Shown: piece by piece, positions 24,048 to 32,147 of the stretch
Layout: the number at the start of each line of letters is the position of its first letter
Position numbering within the stretch: the stretch's first letter is position 1
DNA from: Pseudoflavonifractor sp. 60
GTDB taxonomy: Bacteria > Bacillota > Clostridia > Oscillospirales > Oscillospiraceae
Direction: 5' to 3'
Assembly (NCBI RefSeq): GCF_009911645.1
Contig: NZ_QWKI01000102.1
Location: forward strand, 1-47,483
Length of the DNA: 47,483 nt
Position numbers and translations under genes: made by a program
The notes under the pieces: generated by a model
Told to the model about the DNA's origin: nothing
What the model saw: only the letters and a program-made list of their open reading frames with translations
Databases searched by the model: none

Positions 24048-24098
24048 TTGTAAACCATAAAAAAGAATAGTTGACATTTGTCGTCTGAGGATTATAAT
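24048..24098 (+). promoter_or_regulatory. Biotin operon promoter with candidate BirA operator
   Basis: TTGACA (24071-24076), 16 bp, TATAAT (24093-24098). TTGTAAACC (24048-24056) equals the left BirA half-site. AGTTGACAT (24069-24077) matches the mirror half-site GGTTTACAA at 6 of 9 positions and overlaps the -35. The 12-bp gap is shorter than in E. coli, so the operator is likely but not certain. Confidence 0.6.
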
Positions 24099-24153
24099 GG
24101 ACCTTGTAAGCCGCTCCAGCGGGGTGGAGCTGCGCAAGAAAGGACGGGTTGCC

Positions 24154-26064
24154 ATGCCGCTGTATAGCGTAAAAATGCGCGCAAGCGCAGACGATCAACA
24201 CATCTCAGGGGCGGAGAAGATCGTCCCTCCCCACCAGATCGCCCCCTGTGCGGCCCGGTTGATTCAGCGGGCCATGAGCCATGCCAAGGGGGAACCGGAC
24301 CAGCTCCACATAAAAATCGAGAAGCTGGAGGAGGCGGGTATTCTTTTTCTGGACGCCCTCCCTGTGCGTACCCTAGAGGTGGACAACTGCCGCTCCGGCT
24401 TGGAACAGGTCCGGGAGTTTCTCCGCAGGCTGCAAATCTCCCGGGTGGAGGAGATCATTGCGCTGCTCCCCAAGACCTATGCCATGCGTGGGGCTATGCT
24501 GCTGGATGTGGACACCCTGGAGCGTCTGGAGCCGGACTGGGAGCGGGGCGTTCGCGCCACCTGCATGGATGCTCAGCGGGCGGGTCTGCCAGCTGGAGCA
24601 GAGAAGAATCATTTTGCGGAGGCCATTGTGCTGGCCACCAAGGTCGCCCACGCGCCGAACATCATAGGGGAGCTGTGTATCTCCGACGACCCAGAGTATG
24701 TCACAGGGTATGCGGCCTCTCTGACAACGGGATACCTCCGCATCACCAAGCTGAAGCCACTGGGCAGCGAACAGGGCGGAAGAATTTTTTTGTACCGGGG
24801 CGATCAGAGCCAGGTGGACCGGACCATATCCTTTTTGCAGGAGCAGCCGGTCATTGTGAGAAATGTCCCCGTACTCGCGCCGCCGCAGCCCCTTTGCGGC
24901 AAGCTTGCTTTTCTGGACGAGGCGCTGGAGCGTATCCAGAACAATCACCTGTACCGAAGGATGACGCCTCTTCAGTCGGCCCAATCGGCCACTGTGTGCT
25001 GCCAGGGAAGGGAGCTGCTGATGCTGGCTTCCAACCACTATCTGGATATGGCCTGCGTGGATGAGGTCAAGTCTTATGCCGCGCAGGTCCTGGGGCAGTA
25101 CGGCGCGGGTTCGGGCGGATCCCGCCTGACCACGGGGAATACCGAGCTCCACGAGCTGCTGGAGCAGAGGATTGCCGAATTTAAAGGCACCGAGGCTGCG
25201 CTGGTCTTCAACAGCGGCTATGTTGCCAATCTGGCCGCTATATCCTCCCTGATGGGCCGGGGCGACGTGATTTTCAGCGACGAGCTGAACCACGCCAGCA
25301 TCATTGACGGCTGCCGGCTGAGCCGGGCGGAGGTAGTGGTTTACAGGCACAACGATATGGACGACCTGGAGCGGAAGCTGTGGGAAAATCCCTGCGGCAG
25401 GGGCATGGTGGTCAGCGACGGTGTGTTCAGCATGGACGGCGATATTTTAAACCTGCCCCGGTTTGTGGAGCTGGCCAACCGGTATGGTCTGCTGTCCATG
25501 GTGGACGAGGCCCATTCCACTGGGGTCATCGGCGCAGCGGGGCGGGGGATTGTGGAGTATTACGGCGGCAGCTGTAAACCTGACATACTGATGGGGACGC
25601 TGAGCAAATCCGTGGGCAGCGAGGGCGGCTTTGTCTGTGGCAGCAGAACGCTCATCGACTATCTGGTCAATCGGGCGAGGGGTTTTATCTTTTCTACCGC
25701 CCTGTCGCCTGTCACCATAGCGGCTTCCATTAAGGCCCTGGAGTACATAGAGGAGCACCCGGAGCGAGTCAGGGCACTACAGGAAAACGTTAAATTTTTC
25801 TGCGGCTGTCTCAAGCAGCAGGGGGTAAATGCCTGCTCGGAGACCGCCATTGTCCCCATTCTCATCGGGGATGAGCAGACGGCGATGGAGGTCTCCCAAG
25901 CTCTGTTTGACGCGGGTTTTTTCCTCTCCGCCATCCGGTATCCCACAGTGGAAAAGGGGGGCGCCAGACTGCGGGCGGCGCTGATGGCAACCCACACCCG
26001 GGAGCAGCTTCAGGCCGCGGCAGACGCCATTGCCGGCGTACTGCGGGAAAAAATGTTGTTGTAA
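24154..26064 (+). CDS. Bifunctional pimeloyl-CoA synthetase (BioW) - 8-amino-7-oxononanoate synthase (BioF)
   Basis: A 636-residue fusion. Residues 1 to about 250 are BioW (6-carboxyhexanoate-CoA ligase): YSVKMRASADDQHISGAEKI at the start, then HIKIEKL and GRIFLYRG. From about 275 on it is BioF, a PLP enzyme of the alpha-oxoamine synthase family, with GAGSGGSRLTTGN, VDEAHSTGVIG and the cofactor lysine in MGTLSKSVGSEGG. One chain would activate pimelate and condense pimeloyl-CoA with alanine. The ATG at 24154 follows AAAGGACGG; the in-frame ATG at 24097 overlaps the -10 box. It is the first gene of the biotin operon. Confidence 0.93.
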   Translation: MPLYSVKMRASADDQHISGAEKIVPPHQIAPCAARLIQRAMSHAKGEPDQLHIKIEKLEEAGILFLDALPVRTLEVDNCRSGLEQVREFLRRLQISRVEEIIALLPKTYAMRGAMLLDVDTLERLEPDWERGVRATCMDAQRAGLPAGAEKNHFAEAIVLATKVAHAPNIIGELCISDDPEYVTGYAASLTTGYLRITKLKPLGSEQGGRIFLYRGDQSQVDRTISFLQEQPVIVRNVPVLAPPQPLCGKLAFLDEALERIQNNHLYRRMTPLQSAQSATVCCQGRELLMLASNHYLDMACVDEVKSYAAQVLGQYGAGSGGSRLTTGNTELHELLEQRIAEFKGTEAALVFNSGYVANLAAISSLMGRGDVIFSDELNHASIIDGCRLSRAEVVVYRHNDMDDLERKLWENPCGRGMVVSDGVFSMDGDILNLPRFVELANRYGLLSMVDEAHSTGVIGAAGRGIVEYYGGSCKPDILMGTLSKSVGSEGGFVCGSRTLIDYLVNRARGFIFSTALSPVTIAASIKALEYIEEHPERVRALQENVKFFCGCLKQQGVNACSETAIVPILIGDEQTAMEVSQALFDAGFFLSAIRYPTVEKGGARLRAALMATHTREQLQAAADAIAGVLREKMLL

Positions 26065-26077
26065 AGGACGGTGCGGC

Positions 26078-26581
26078 ATGAAACAGAAGGACAGCTTGCG
26101 GGTTAAAAATTTGGCTATCGACGGTATGATGGCCGCAGTTTTGTTCGTGGTGGGCCTTTTTAAGCTCCCATCCTTTCTTCCGGGGACAGAATTTCAGCTC
26201 TCCGCGCCCTATGCGGTGGCCATTGCCAAGACCCGGGGATTTGTCAGGTACCTCCTGATCGGCATTGCGGCCAGCGCTGTGGGCCTCTGCCTGGGGATGC
26301 AGAACATCTACAACGTGATTACCGCTATGGTGTACCGGGTGGTGGCGGGGGCTGTTGTCGCCCTTTTTCCCAACAGCAAGGCGGCTGTGGCGGTGAGCGG
26401 GCCCTGCGGCTCTGTTGCCAGCCGGGTGGTGCTGGGACTGCTTTTGCAGACTGACGTGAGAGCGCTGCTTCTGTTTGCGGCGCCCGGTATGGTCTTTACC
26501 GCAGTAACAGCGCCAATGATGACAAAGCTGATGGAAAAACTGCTGGAGCAGTTTTCGACCAGCCGCACAGCGGCAAACTGA
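26078..26581 (+). CDS. ECF-transporter S-component-like membrane protein in the biotin operon
   Basis: A 167-residue, very hydrophobic protein with about five membrane segments (DGMMAAVLFVVGLFKL, YLLIGIAASAVGLCL, YRVVAGAVVALF, LLLFAAPGMVFTAV). Size and pattern resemble substrate-binding S components of energy-coupling-factor transporters, but it is not an obvious BioY. It lies between bioWF and bioB with 13-17 bp gaps, so it may import pimelate, a biotin precursor or biotin. Function is inferred from context. Confidence 0.6.
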   Translation: MKQKDSLRVKNLAIDGMMAAVLFVVGLFKLPSFLPGTEFQLSAPYAVAIAKTRGFVRYLLIGIAASAVGLCLGMQNIYNVITAMVYRVVAGAVVALFPNSKAAVAVSGPCGSVASRVVLGLLLQTDVRALLLFAAPGMVFTAVTAPMMTKLMEKLLEQFSTSRTAAN

Positions 26582-26598
26582 TATAGGGAGGACTACAT

Positions 26599-27585
26599 AT
26601 GGACCCACTGACCTTGGCCCGAGAAATCATCGATGGCAGGAGAATCATAAGAGAGGACGACCTGTCTGGTTTCCTCACCTGGGATCTCCGGCAGTTGTGC
26701 CAGGGGGCCGACCGCATTCGCGCCCACTTCATCGGGAATCGGGTGGACCTGTGTTCCATAATAAATGGACGCAGCGGCCGCTGTCCGGAGGACTGCAAAT
26801 ACTGCGCCCAGTCGGCGCACAACCCCACCTGCTGTGAGGTGTACGACTTCCTGCCTGAGGAGAAGATTCTGGACCTGTGCCGGTTGAATGAGCAAGAAGG
26901 CGTGTCCCGGTTTTCTATCGTTACGTCGGGCCGCGCCCTGACAGGCTCGGAATTTGACCAGGCTATTCACGCATATGAGACGATGAGCCGGGAGTGCCAA
27001 ATCGGCCTATGCGCCTCCATGGGTTTTTTGGATACAGAGCAGCTGCGCCGGCTGCGCCGGGCCGGTGTGACCCGCTATCACCACAACATCGAGACTTCCC
27101 GGCGGAACTTTCCCAATATCTGCACCACCCACACCTACGACCAGAAGATTGAGATGATAAAGCGGGCCCAAGAGGAGGGGCTTTACGTCTGTTCCGGGGG
27201 TATCATCGGCATGGGGGAGACCTGGGAGGATCGTCTGGACATGGCGGTCAGCTTGGCTGAGCTGGGTATCCGCTCCATTCCCATCAATGTGCTGATGCCC
27301 ATCAAGGGGACACCGATGGAGCAGCTGCCCAGGCTGAAGGAGGAGGAAATTCTGCGGACCGTGGCCTGCTTCCGCTATATCAACCCCCAGGCCGATATTC
27401 GGCTGGCGGCGGGCCGGGCTCTGCTGACTCGCGACGGCGAGTTTGCCTTTCAGTCGGGAGCGTCTGCCACCATCACCGGCAATATGCTGACCACCGCCGC
27501 CTGCGCCACCATCCGCAGTGACAGGGAGATGCTTGAGGGGCTGGGGCGAGAAGTGCCCCGGACGTACAGGGAAGGAGATGTGTAA
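26599..27585 (+). CDS. bioB: Biotin synthase BioB
   Basis: BioB is a radical SAM enzyme that inserts sulfur into dethiobiotin. The 328-residue protein shows the SAM-cluster motif CPEDCKYCAQ near residue 63, the family stretches YHHNIETSRRNFPNICTTHT and GGIIGMGETWEDR, and the C-terminal RLAAGR region holding the auxiliary-cluster arginine. GGGAGG lies 9 nt upstream of the ATG. It is followed directly by bioD. Confidence 0.96.
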   Translation: MDPLTLAREIIDGRRIIREDDLSGFLTWDLRQLCQGADRIRAHFIGNRVDLCSIINGRSGRCPEDCKYCAQSAHNPTCCEVYDFLPEEKILDLCRLNEQEGVSRFSIVTSGRALTGSEFDQAIHAYETMSRECQIGLCASMGFLDTEQLRRLRRAGVTRYHHNIETSRRNFPNICTTHTYDQKIEMIKRAQEEGLYVCSGGIIGMGETWEDRLDMAVSLAELGIRSIPINVLMPIKGTPMEQLPRLKEEEILRTVACFRYINPQADIRLAAGRALLTRDGEFAFQSGASATITGNMLTTAACATIRSDREMLEGLGREVPRTYREGDV

Positions 27586-27586
27586 C

Positions 27587-28270
27587 ATGGGACGTGCGCT
27601 GTTTATCACCGGAACAGGGACGGATGTGGGAAAGACCTATGTTACTGGCCTGATGGTGAAAAAGCTGGCCCAGGCCGGGAGAAATCCGGGCTACTATAAG
27701 GCGGCTATGAGCGGAAATGCCCGCCAGGAGGACGGAAGCCTCATCCCTGGGGACGCCCTGTATGTGCGGCAGGTATCCGGCATTGCCCAACCGCTGGAGG
27801 AGATGTGCCCCTATGTCTATGAAAACGCCTGGTCGCCCCACCTGGCCGCCCGGGCAGAGGGCAATCCGGTCTCTCTGGATGTGGTGAAGCGGGGCTATGG
27901 GGCGGTGTGTGCCCGGTATGACTATGTGACCGTGGAGGGCAGCGGCGGGATCCTCTGCCCCATCCGGTTTGACGAAACCCAGCTATGGCTGGAGGATGTT
28001 GTAAAAGAGCTGGGCCTGTCGTCGGTTATTGTGGCCAGCGCGGGGCTGGGGACTATCAACAGCGTGGTGTTGACGGCGGAGTACATGAGGGCGCAGGGAC
28101 TGCCGGTCAAAGGTATGATATTCAACCACTTTCACCCAGGTGACAGAATGGAGGAGGACAACCTTGCCATGTGCCAGCTCAGGACCGGCCTGCCTATTTT
28201 GGCAAGGGTGAAGGACGGAGACGCCGAACTGGAGATGGACGCAGACGTGCTGTGTGCGTTATACGAATAA
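27587..28270 (+). CDS. bioD: Dethiobiotin synthetase BioD
   Basis: BioD closes the ureido ring of dethiobiotin using ATP and CO2. The 227-residue protein has the P-loop ITGTGTDVGKTYV at residues 6-18, the diaminopelargonate-binding lysine in YYKAAMSG, and VEGSGGILCP near residue 110. GAAGGAG lies 9 nt before the ATG, which starts 1 bp after the bioB stop. An in-frame ATG at 27578 overlaps the ribosome binding site and is less likely. Confidence 0.95.
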   Translation: MGRALFITGTGTDVGKTYVTGLMVKKLAQAGRNPGYYKAAMSGNARQEDGSLIPGDALYVRQVSGIAQPLEEMCPYVYENAWSPHLAARAEGNPVSLDVVKRGYGAVCARYDYVTVEGSGGILCPIRFDETQLWLEDVVKELGLSSVIVASAGLGTINSVVLTAEYMRAQGLPVKGMIFNHFHPGDRMEEDNLAMCQLRTGLPILARVKDGDAELEMDADVLCALYE

Positions 28271-28283
28271 AGGAGAGAAGGAT

Positions 28284-29477
28284 ATGATCTGGTATCCCTA
28301 TCAGCAGATGAAAACCCTGCGGCCGCCCTACAAAATCGTAGATGCAGACGGCGTATACCTGTACACCCAGGACCAGAAGCTGATTGACTCGGTCTCCTCC
28401 TGGTGGTGTACCATCCACGGCTACAAGAACCCGGAGCTGACCGCTGCCATTCAGGAGCAGGCGGGCCGCTTCTGCCACGTTATGCTGGGCGGCCTGACCC
28501 ACGAACCGGTGCAGAGACTGGCGAAAAAGCTGGAGGAATTTCTGCCCGGCGATTTGGATTACTGCTTCTTTTCCGACTCGGGCAGTGTGGCGGTGGAGGT
28601 CGCCCTGAAAATGGCGCTGCAATACAACACCAATTTGGGCCGCAGACGTCCCACCGTGCTGGCGCTGGAGCACGCCTACCACGGCGATACCTTCCGGGCT
28701 ATGGAGGTGGGGGATGACGAGGACTATCACTTTGCCTTTGAACAGAAGCGGGATGTGGTTCACATTCCCACAGAGCTGTCCGCCCTGGAGGATGTCTTTG
28801 AGCGCTGCCATGACCAGCTGAACTGCTTGATTGTGGAGCCGCTGCTCCAGGGCGCGGGCGGCATGAGGATGTATGACATCTCCTTTTTGAAGCGGGCGCG
28901 GCAGCTGTGTGACCAGTACGACGTACTGCTGATCTTTGACGAGGTGGCCACCGGCTTTGGCCGTACAGGAAACCGCTTTGTGGCCGACCTGGTTCTGCCC
29001 GACATTTTGGTGCTGGGCAAGGCGTTGACCGGGGGCTGCATCGGCCATGCGGTCACAGTGGCCAACCGCAAGGTCTACCAGGCCTTCTACAGTGACGATG
29101 ACCGTATGGCTCTGATGCACGGCCCTACCTTCATGGGCAACGCCCTGGCCTGTGCTGTCGCGCTGAAGGGGATTGAGATTTTTGAGCGGGAGAATTATAT
29201 GGAGAAGATCCGCCATATTGAGGAGATTTCCCGCCGGGAGATGGGGGGATTCTCCGACCCGTGTATTCAAGAGGTCCGCATTATGGGTGGATGCACCTGT
29301 GTGGAGGTGATTGACAGCAGTGTTCTGGACGGATTTCAACAATTTGCCTATGAACGGGGCGTATTCAGCCGCCCCTTCCTGAAATATATGTACTCCATGG
29401 TCCCCTACATCATTCAGGAGGAGGAGCTGGTGAAGATTTTTGACACGATGAAGGCGTGGTTTCACCGGCCTTGCTGA
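28284..29477 (+). CDS. bioA: Adenosylmethionine-8-amino-7-oxononanoate aminotransferase BioA
   Basis: BioA is a class III PLP aminotransferase making 7,8-diaminopelargonate. In the 397-residue protein WYPYQQMK starts the chain, SSWWCTIHGY gives the BioA-type substrate loop, HAYHGDTF and IFDEVATGFGRTG are family motifs, and the PLP lysine is in LVLGKALTGG. AAAGGAGAG lies just upstream of the ATG at 28284. It is the last gene of the operon; I found no clear terminator before 29530. Confidence 0.94.
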   Translation: MIWYPYQQMKTLRPPYKIVDADGVYLYTQDQKLIDSVSSWWCTIHGYKNPELTAAIQEQAGRFCHVMLGGLTHEPVQRLAKKLEEFLPGDLDYCFFSDSGSVAVEVALKMALQYNTNLGRRRPTVLALEHAYHGDTFRAMEVGDDEDYHFAFEQKRDVVHIPTELSALEDVFERCHDQLNCLIVEPLLQGAGGMRMYDISFLKRARQLCDQYDVLLIFDEVATGFGRTGNRFVADLVLPDILVLGKALTGGCIGHAVTVANRKVYQAFYSDDDRMALMHGPTFMGNALACAVALKGIEIFERENYMEKIRHIEEISRREMGGFSDPCIQEVRIMGGCTCVEVIDSSVLDGFQQFAYERGVFSRPFLKYMYSMVPYIIQEEELVKIFDTMKAWFHRPC

Positions 29478-29529
29478 AATAGTGTGTTTACGATTTGCTG
29501 TTTCTGGCGCATAAATTCTTTTCATTCCT

Positions 29530-29940
29530 TTAGGTGGTAGGACAGGTCTTTGATGTTAATAACGGTACAGGATGGCAGTGGGCAGTCGCTCCCAAAGCAA
29601 AAGCGGCGGCACAATCCAAGCCCAATTTGCTGATTGACATTTTTGAGTGGTGGGCAAGATTTTCAACCTCAAAGAGCTGGCAAAGACGCTTATGTATTTG
29701 CAGGAAAACAGCAGACAGATCTTTAGATAGCTCCAGAGAACGGGACAGCAGACGGTAGCCCTCGCCGTCGTCCTGGTACTCCGGAATGAGACACCCGACG
29801 GCCCGAAGTTTGTCCAAGGCGGCATATACCGCCCAGTGGTCGCATCGCAGACCATATTCTGTCCGCAACAGGCGTAGTAACTCCTCCATAGCCAGGGCAT
29901 GGTCTCCGTCGGTGTATTCAGAAAGAATCTGAATAGACGC
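29530..29940 (-). pseudogene. Remnant of a WYL-type transcriptional regulator
   Basis: The minus-strand frame reads IQILSEYTDGDHALAMEELL, then LRTEYGLRCDHWAVYAALDKLRAVG and YQDDGEGYRLLSRSLEL. This is the N-terminal winged-helix region of Firmicute WYL regulators, without their usual starting methionine. After about 80 codons the similarity fades and the WYL domain is absent. The frame is contiguous with, and follows the stop of, the upstream GIY-YIG gene. It may be the decayed cognate regulator of the palindrome at 30617-30650. Confidence 0.55.
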
Positions 29941-29955
29941 GGAAGGGCGGAAGGT

Positions 29956-30558
29956 TCACAGCAAAATCCTTTCATCCAGCCGCACAGAGATATTGTCCGC
30001 ATAAGTCAAGGAAAGCCGGTGGGCCACATCATCCAATCCTCCGCCCCGGTTGCTTCCGGTTCGGCCAATCCAGCTGGGGTCAAGGCTGAGCCGCAGGACC
30101 ATATTGTCTTGCAGCTGCCGTTCTACCTGTTCCACCGTACGGCGGGCCTCTTCTGAGGACTGTTTTATCGGGGTCCCATCCCTTAGCAGAGTGACTTTGC
30201 CGAACAGGATGGTCATATGGCTGAATAGGCACTCCACGGCTTGGTCCCACTCCCCGCACACCGCGTCTCTCCCAGGTGCGTAAAAGTCATAAGTGGAATA
30301 AAAATCGTCATCCACGAAACAGCGTAGATCGGTCAGTCGGTGGGGATTCTTGACCATCCAATAGTTCTTTTCTCGGTAATTGACCAGGTGATTCCGGTTC
30401 CTGTCCGCCATATCGTCAGAAATGCCGATATAAAAGGGCCGCTCCGCATCTTGATAGACGTGAAAATATACGCCCAGGCCGCTGGCCTCCAAGGGGATAT
30501 TGTTTCCTGCCAGTAACTCCTGCGCGGAAATACTGTGAAAGATGTGAAGATTGACCAT
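29956..30558 (-). CDS. GIY-YIG-like nuclease domain protein
   Basis: A 200-residue protein whose central part (about residues 28-75), LGVYFHVYQ, FYIGISDDMADRNRNHLVNY, reads as a GIY-YIG domain: the GVY and YIG strands and the catalytic-type arginine in DRNRNH. The rest (WDQAVECLFSHMTILFGKV and a polar C-terminus with SNRGGGLDDVAHR) is not recognised. The ATG at 30558 follows GGAGG at 8 nt. It diverges from the macro-domain gene across a palindromic operator, so the two are probably co-regulated. Confidence 0.65.
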   Translation of the reverse strand: MVNLHIFHSISAQELLAGNNIPLEASGLGVYFHVYQDAERPFYIGISDDMADRNRNHLVNYREKNYWMVKNPHRLTDLRCFVDDDFYSTYDFYAPGRDAVCGEWDQAVECLFSHMTILFGKVTLLRDGTPIKQSSEEARRTVEQVERQLQDNMVLRLSLDPSWIGRTGSNRGGGLDDVAHRLSLTYADNISVRLDERILL

Positions 30559-30586
30559 GAAAATACCTCCGTTTTCCTGATAGCCT

Positions 30587-30615
30587 ATTCTACCAGTCCC
30601 CAGCACAAATAGCAA
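30587..30615 (-). promoter_or_regulatory. Promoter of the GIY-YIG gene
   Basis: TTGCTA (30615-30610), 17 bp, TAGAAT (30592-30587) on the minus strand; the -35 abuts the palindrome at 30617. Confidence 0.65.
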
Positions 30616-30616
30616 T

Positions 30617-30659
30617 CACTCCCCTGTACCTATTTTGGTACAGGGGAGTGTGCTATACT
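30617..30659. promoter_or_regulatory. Palindromic operator and macro-gene promoter in the divergent region
   Basis: A perfect 14-bp inverted repeat, CACTCCCCTGTACC (30617-30630) and GGTACAGGGGAGTG (30637-30650), is separated by 6 bp. It touches the -35 of the leftward promoter and lies just upstream of an extended -10 for the rightward gene (TGC then TATACT, 30654-30659). One dimeric repressor, plausibly a WYL protein, could control both genes. Confidence 0.75.
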
Positions 30660-30701
30660 TGGAACAGATCAGCGGAAAACCCGAAATGTGGAGGCGTTTC
30701 T

Positions 30702-31610
30702 ATGCGGCGTATTACCATTGATTGCCTGACCTTGCTGGTGGGTGGAACCCGGCTGGAGCGGGAACAGCAAATGGACAACTTCCAAAGCGCCAGCGATTTT
30801 ATGATGGCGATCATACAGGACATCCGGAAAGATGACAACGGCGCGTTCCTGGCGCGTATGCGTACGGTTCCGTATTTCACGCTGTCGGAAGTCCAGAGCA
30901 TCGGCGGAAAACCGGAAACGGAACGGCTATTGTCCGATCTGTTGATGGACCGCAAGCGGCAGGGACTTCTTACAGTATTGGGAATGGAGTATATTCCCCT
31001 GTTTCTCAAACAGCTGTATCCCATCCCAGGCGGCCCGATTCCGTCAAAGATTTGCCTGCTGGAACGTGATTTGCGAAAATGCAAATTGCTGGAGTTGTAT
31101 TTTGATTCCACGCCGGGGGTGGAAATTGTTTGCGATGATTTCCAGCATTTTATGAAGACGTGTCAGGTGCAGTGTGTGGTATCTCCAGCCAATGCTTTCG
31201 GACTGATGGACGGCGGGTATGACCTGGCGATTACCGAGTGGTTTGGGGACCAGCTGCAAGAGCGAGTACAGCAGCATATCATCCATCATTTTTACGGTGA
31301 ACAGCCGGTGGGGACCAGCTTTTTGATTGACGCAGGAAAAGACGGCCAGTCGCTGATCCATACGCCCACCATGCGCACACCTCAGCGGGTTTTAGACCCG
31401 CGGGTCATCTATCAATGTATGCGAGCGACTCTAATGTGTGCAGCGGAGCACAATATCGAAAGTATCGTTATTCCCATGTTTGGCGGTTCAACGGGCGGGG
31501 TGCGCCCCCAACTGGTTGCGGACATGATGTGGAGAGCTTACCGGCAGCTAAAAAATCCACCGGAGAGGATTGATTGGAATTATGTGGAAACAGTTGAAAT
31601 CGCTTTTTAG
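30702..31610 (+). CDS. Macro-domain protein (possible ADP-ribose-binding or hydrolase)
   Basis: A 302-residue protein. The C-terminal two thirds is a macro domain: CVVSPANAFGLMDGGYDLAI (binding loop and catalytic-type Asn/Gly segment) near residue 165, then VPMFGG-like IVIPMFGGSTGGVRP near residue 260. The N-terminal part (about 1-100) is unassigned. Macro domains bind or remove ADP-ribose and occur in stress and defence modules. The ATG at 30702 has GGAGG 8 nt upstream. It overlaps the start of the next gene. Confidence 0.8.
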   Translation: MRRITIDCLTLLVGGTRLEREQQMDNFQSASDFMMAIIQDIRKDDNGAFLARMRTVPYFTLSEVQSIGGKPETERLLSDLLMDRKRQGLLTVLGMEYIPLFLKQLYPIPGGPIPSKICLLERDLRKCKLLELYFDSTPGVEIVCDDFQHFMKTCQVQCVVSPANAFGLMDGGYDLAITEWFGDQLQERVQQHIIHHFYGEQPVGTSFLIDAGKDGQSLIHTPTMRTPQRVLDPRVIYQCMRATLMCAAEHNIESIVIPMFGGSTGGVRPQLVADMMWRAYRQLKNPPERIDWNYVETVEIAF

Positions 31611-32055
31611 AGAGCGTCCGAGAAAACGCCGGATCAACATGAGCAAGGAAAAAGATTATGAATATCTGCTTCATGCGCTCAGGATACTGGAACAATCCGG
31701 TCCCATCTATGTGGACGAATCAGACATACTGCAATTGAAATGCGGCGAGGCCGTGTTCCTCTATGAAAGCCCTCTTGCCGCATCTGCGGAAGAAGCGATA
31801 GCAATGGTAAAAAGAGCGGTGAAGAAGATGAGGCCAGCGCCAAACCGTGTGCTACTGCTTACCGTTCTTTTGATTATTGCAGGCGATGATTTGTATCATT
31901 TAGACCTAATTGAACAACTTGTAAATCCATTGACTGAAGAAGCATTTTCAGAGGACACAGGTGTTATTTTCGGTGTAGAATTTTCCAGTGACAAGGGAAT
32001 CCGTTTTGTGATAGCCACCGCCGAAGGAAAAAAGGGTTCAAAACCCTTTTGCTAG
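31582..32055 (+). CDS. Small protein resembling the FtsZ C-terminal (tubulin-like) domain
   Basis: A 157-residue protein whose residues from about 45 on align by eye with the C-terminal half of FtsZ: ESPLAASAEEAIAMVKRAV like SSPLLE regions, LLLTVLLIIAGDDLYHLDLI like LVNITGGPDLTLDEV, and TGVIFGVEFSSDKGIRFVIAT like IIFGVVID...VTVIAT. The GTPase half is absent. It overlaps the macro-domain gene by 29 nt, so it is in the same operon. An alternative ATG at 31639 gives 138 residues. Function unknown; interference with FtsZ is one speculation. Confidence 0.55.
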   Translation: MWKQLKSLFRERPRKRRINMSKEKDYEYLLHALRILEQSGPIYVDESDILQLKCGEAVFLYESPLAASAEEAIAMVKRAVKKMRPAPNRVLLLTVLLIIAGDDLYHLDLIEQLVNPLTEEAFSEDTGVIFGVEFSSDKGIRFVIATAEGKKGSKPFC

Positions 32056-32147
32056 GTGTGACGGTCACATTCAGTTTTTGTCCCCTCCACAGCAGAGTGT
32101 AGCTCAACTTCTTCCATGCAGCGGGCGGGTTGAGGCTAATCCTCAAC

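Noticed and set aside
29556-30002. A 148-codon minus-strand frame overlapping the WYL remnant
   Set aside because: Cys/Trp/Arg-rich with no family; the neighbouring frame shows the regulator similarity.
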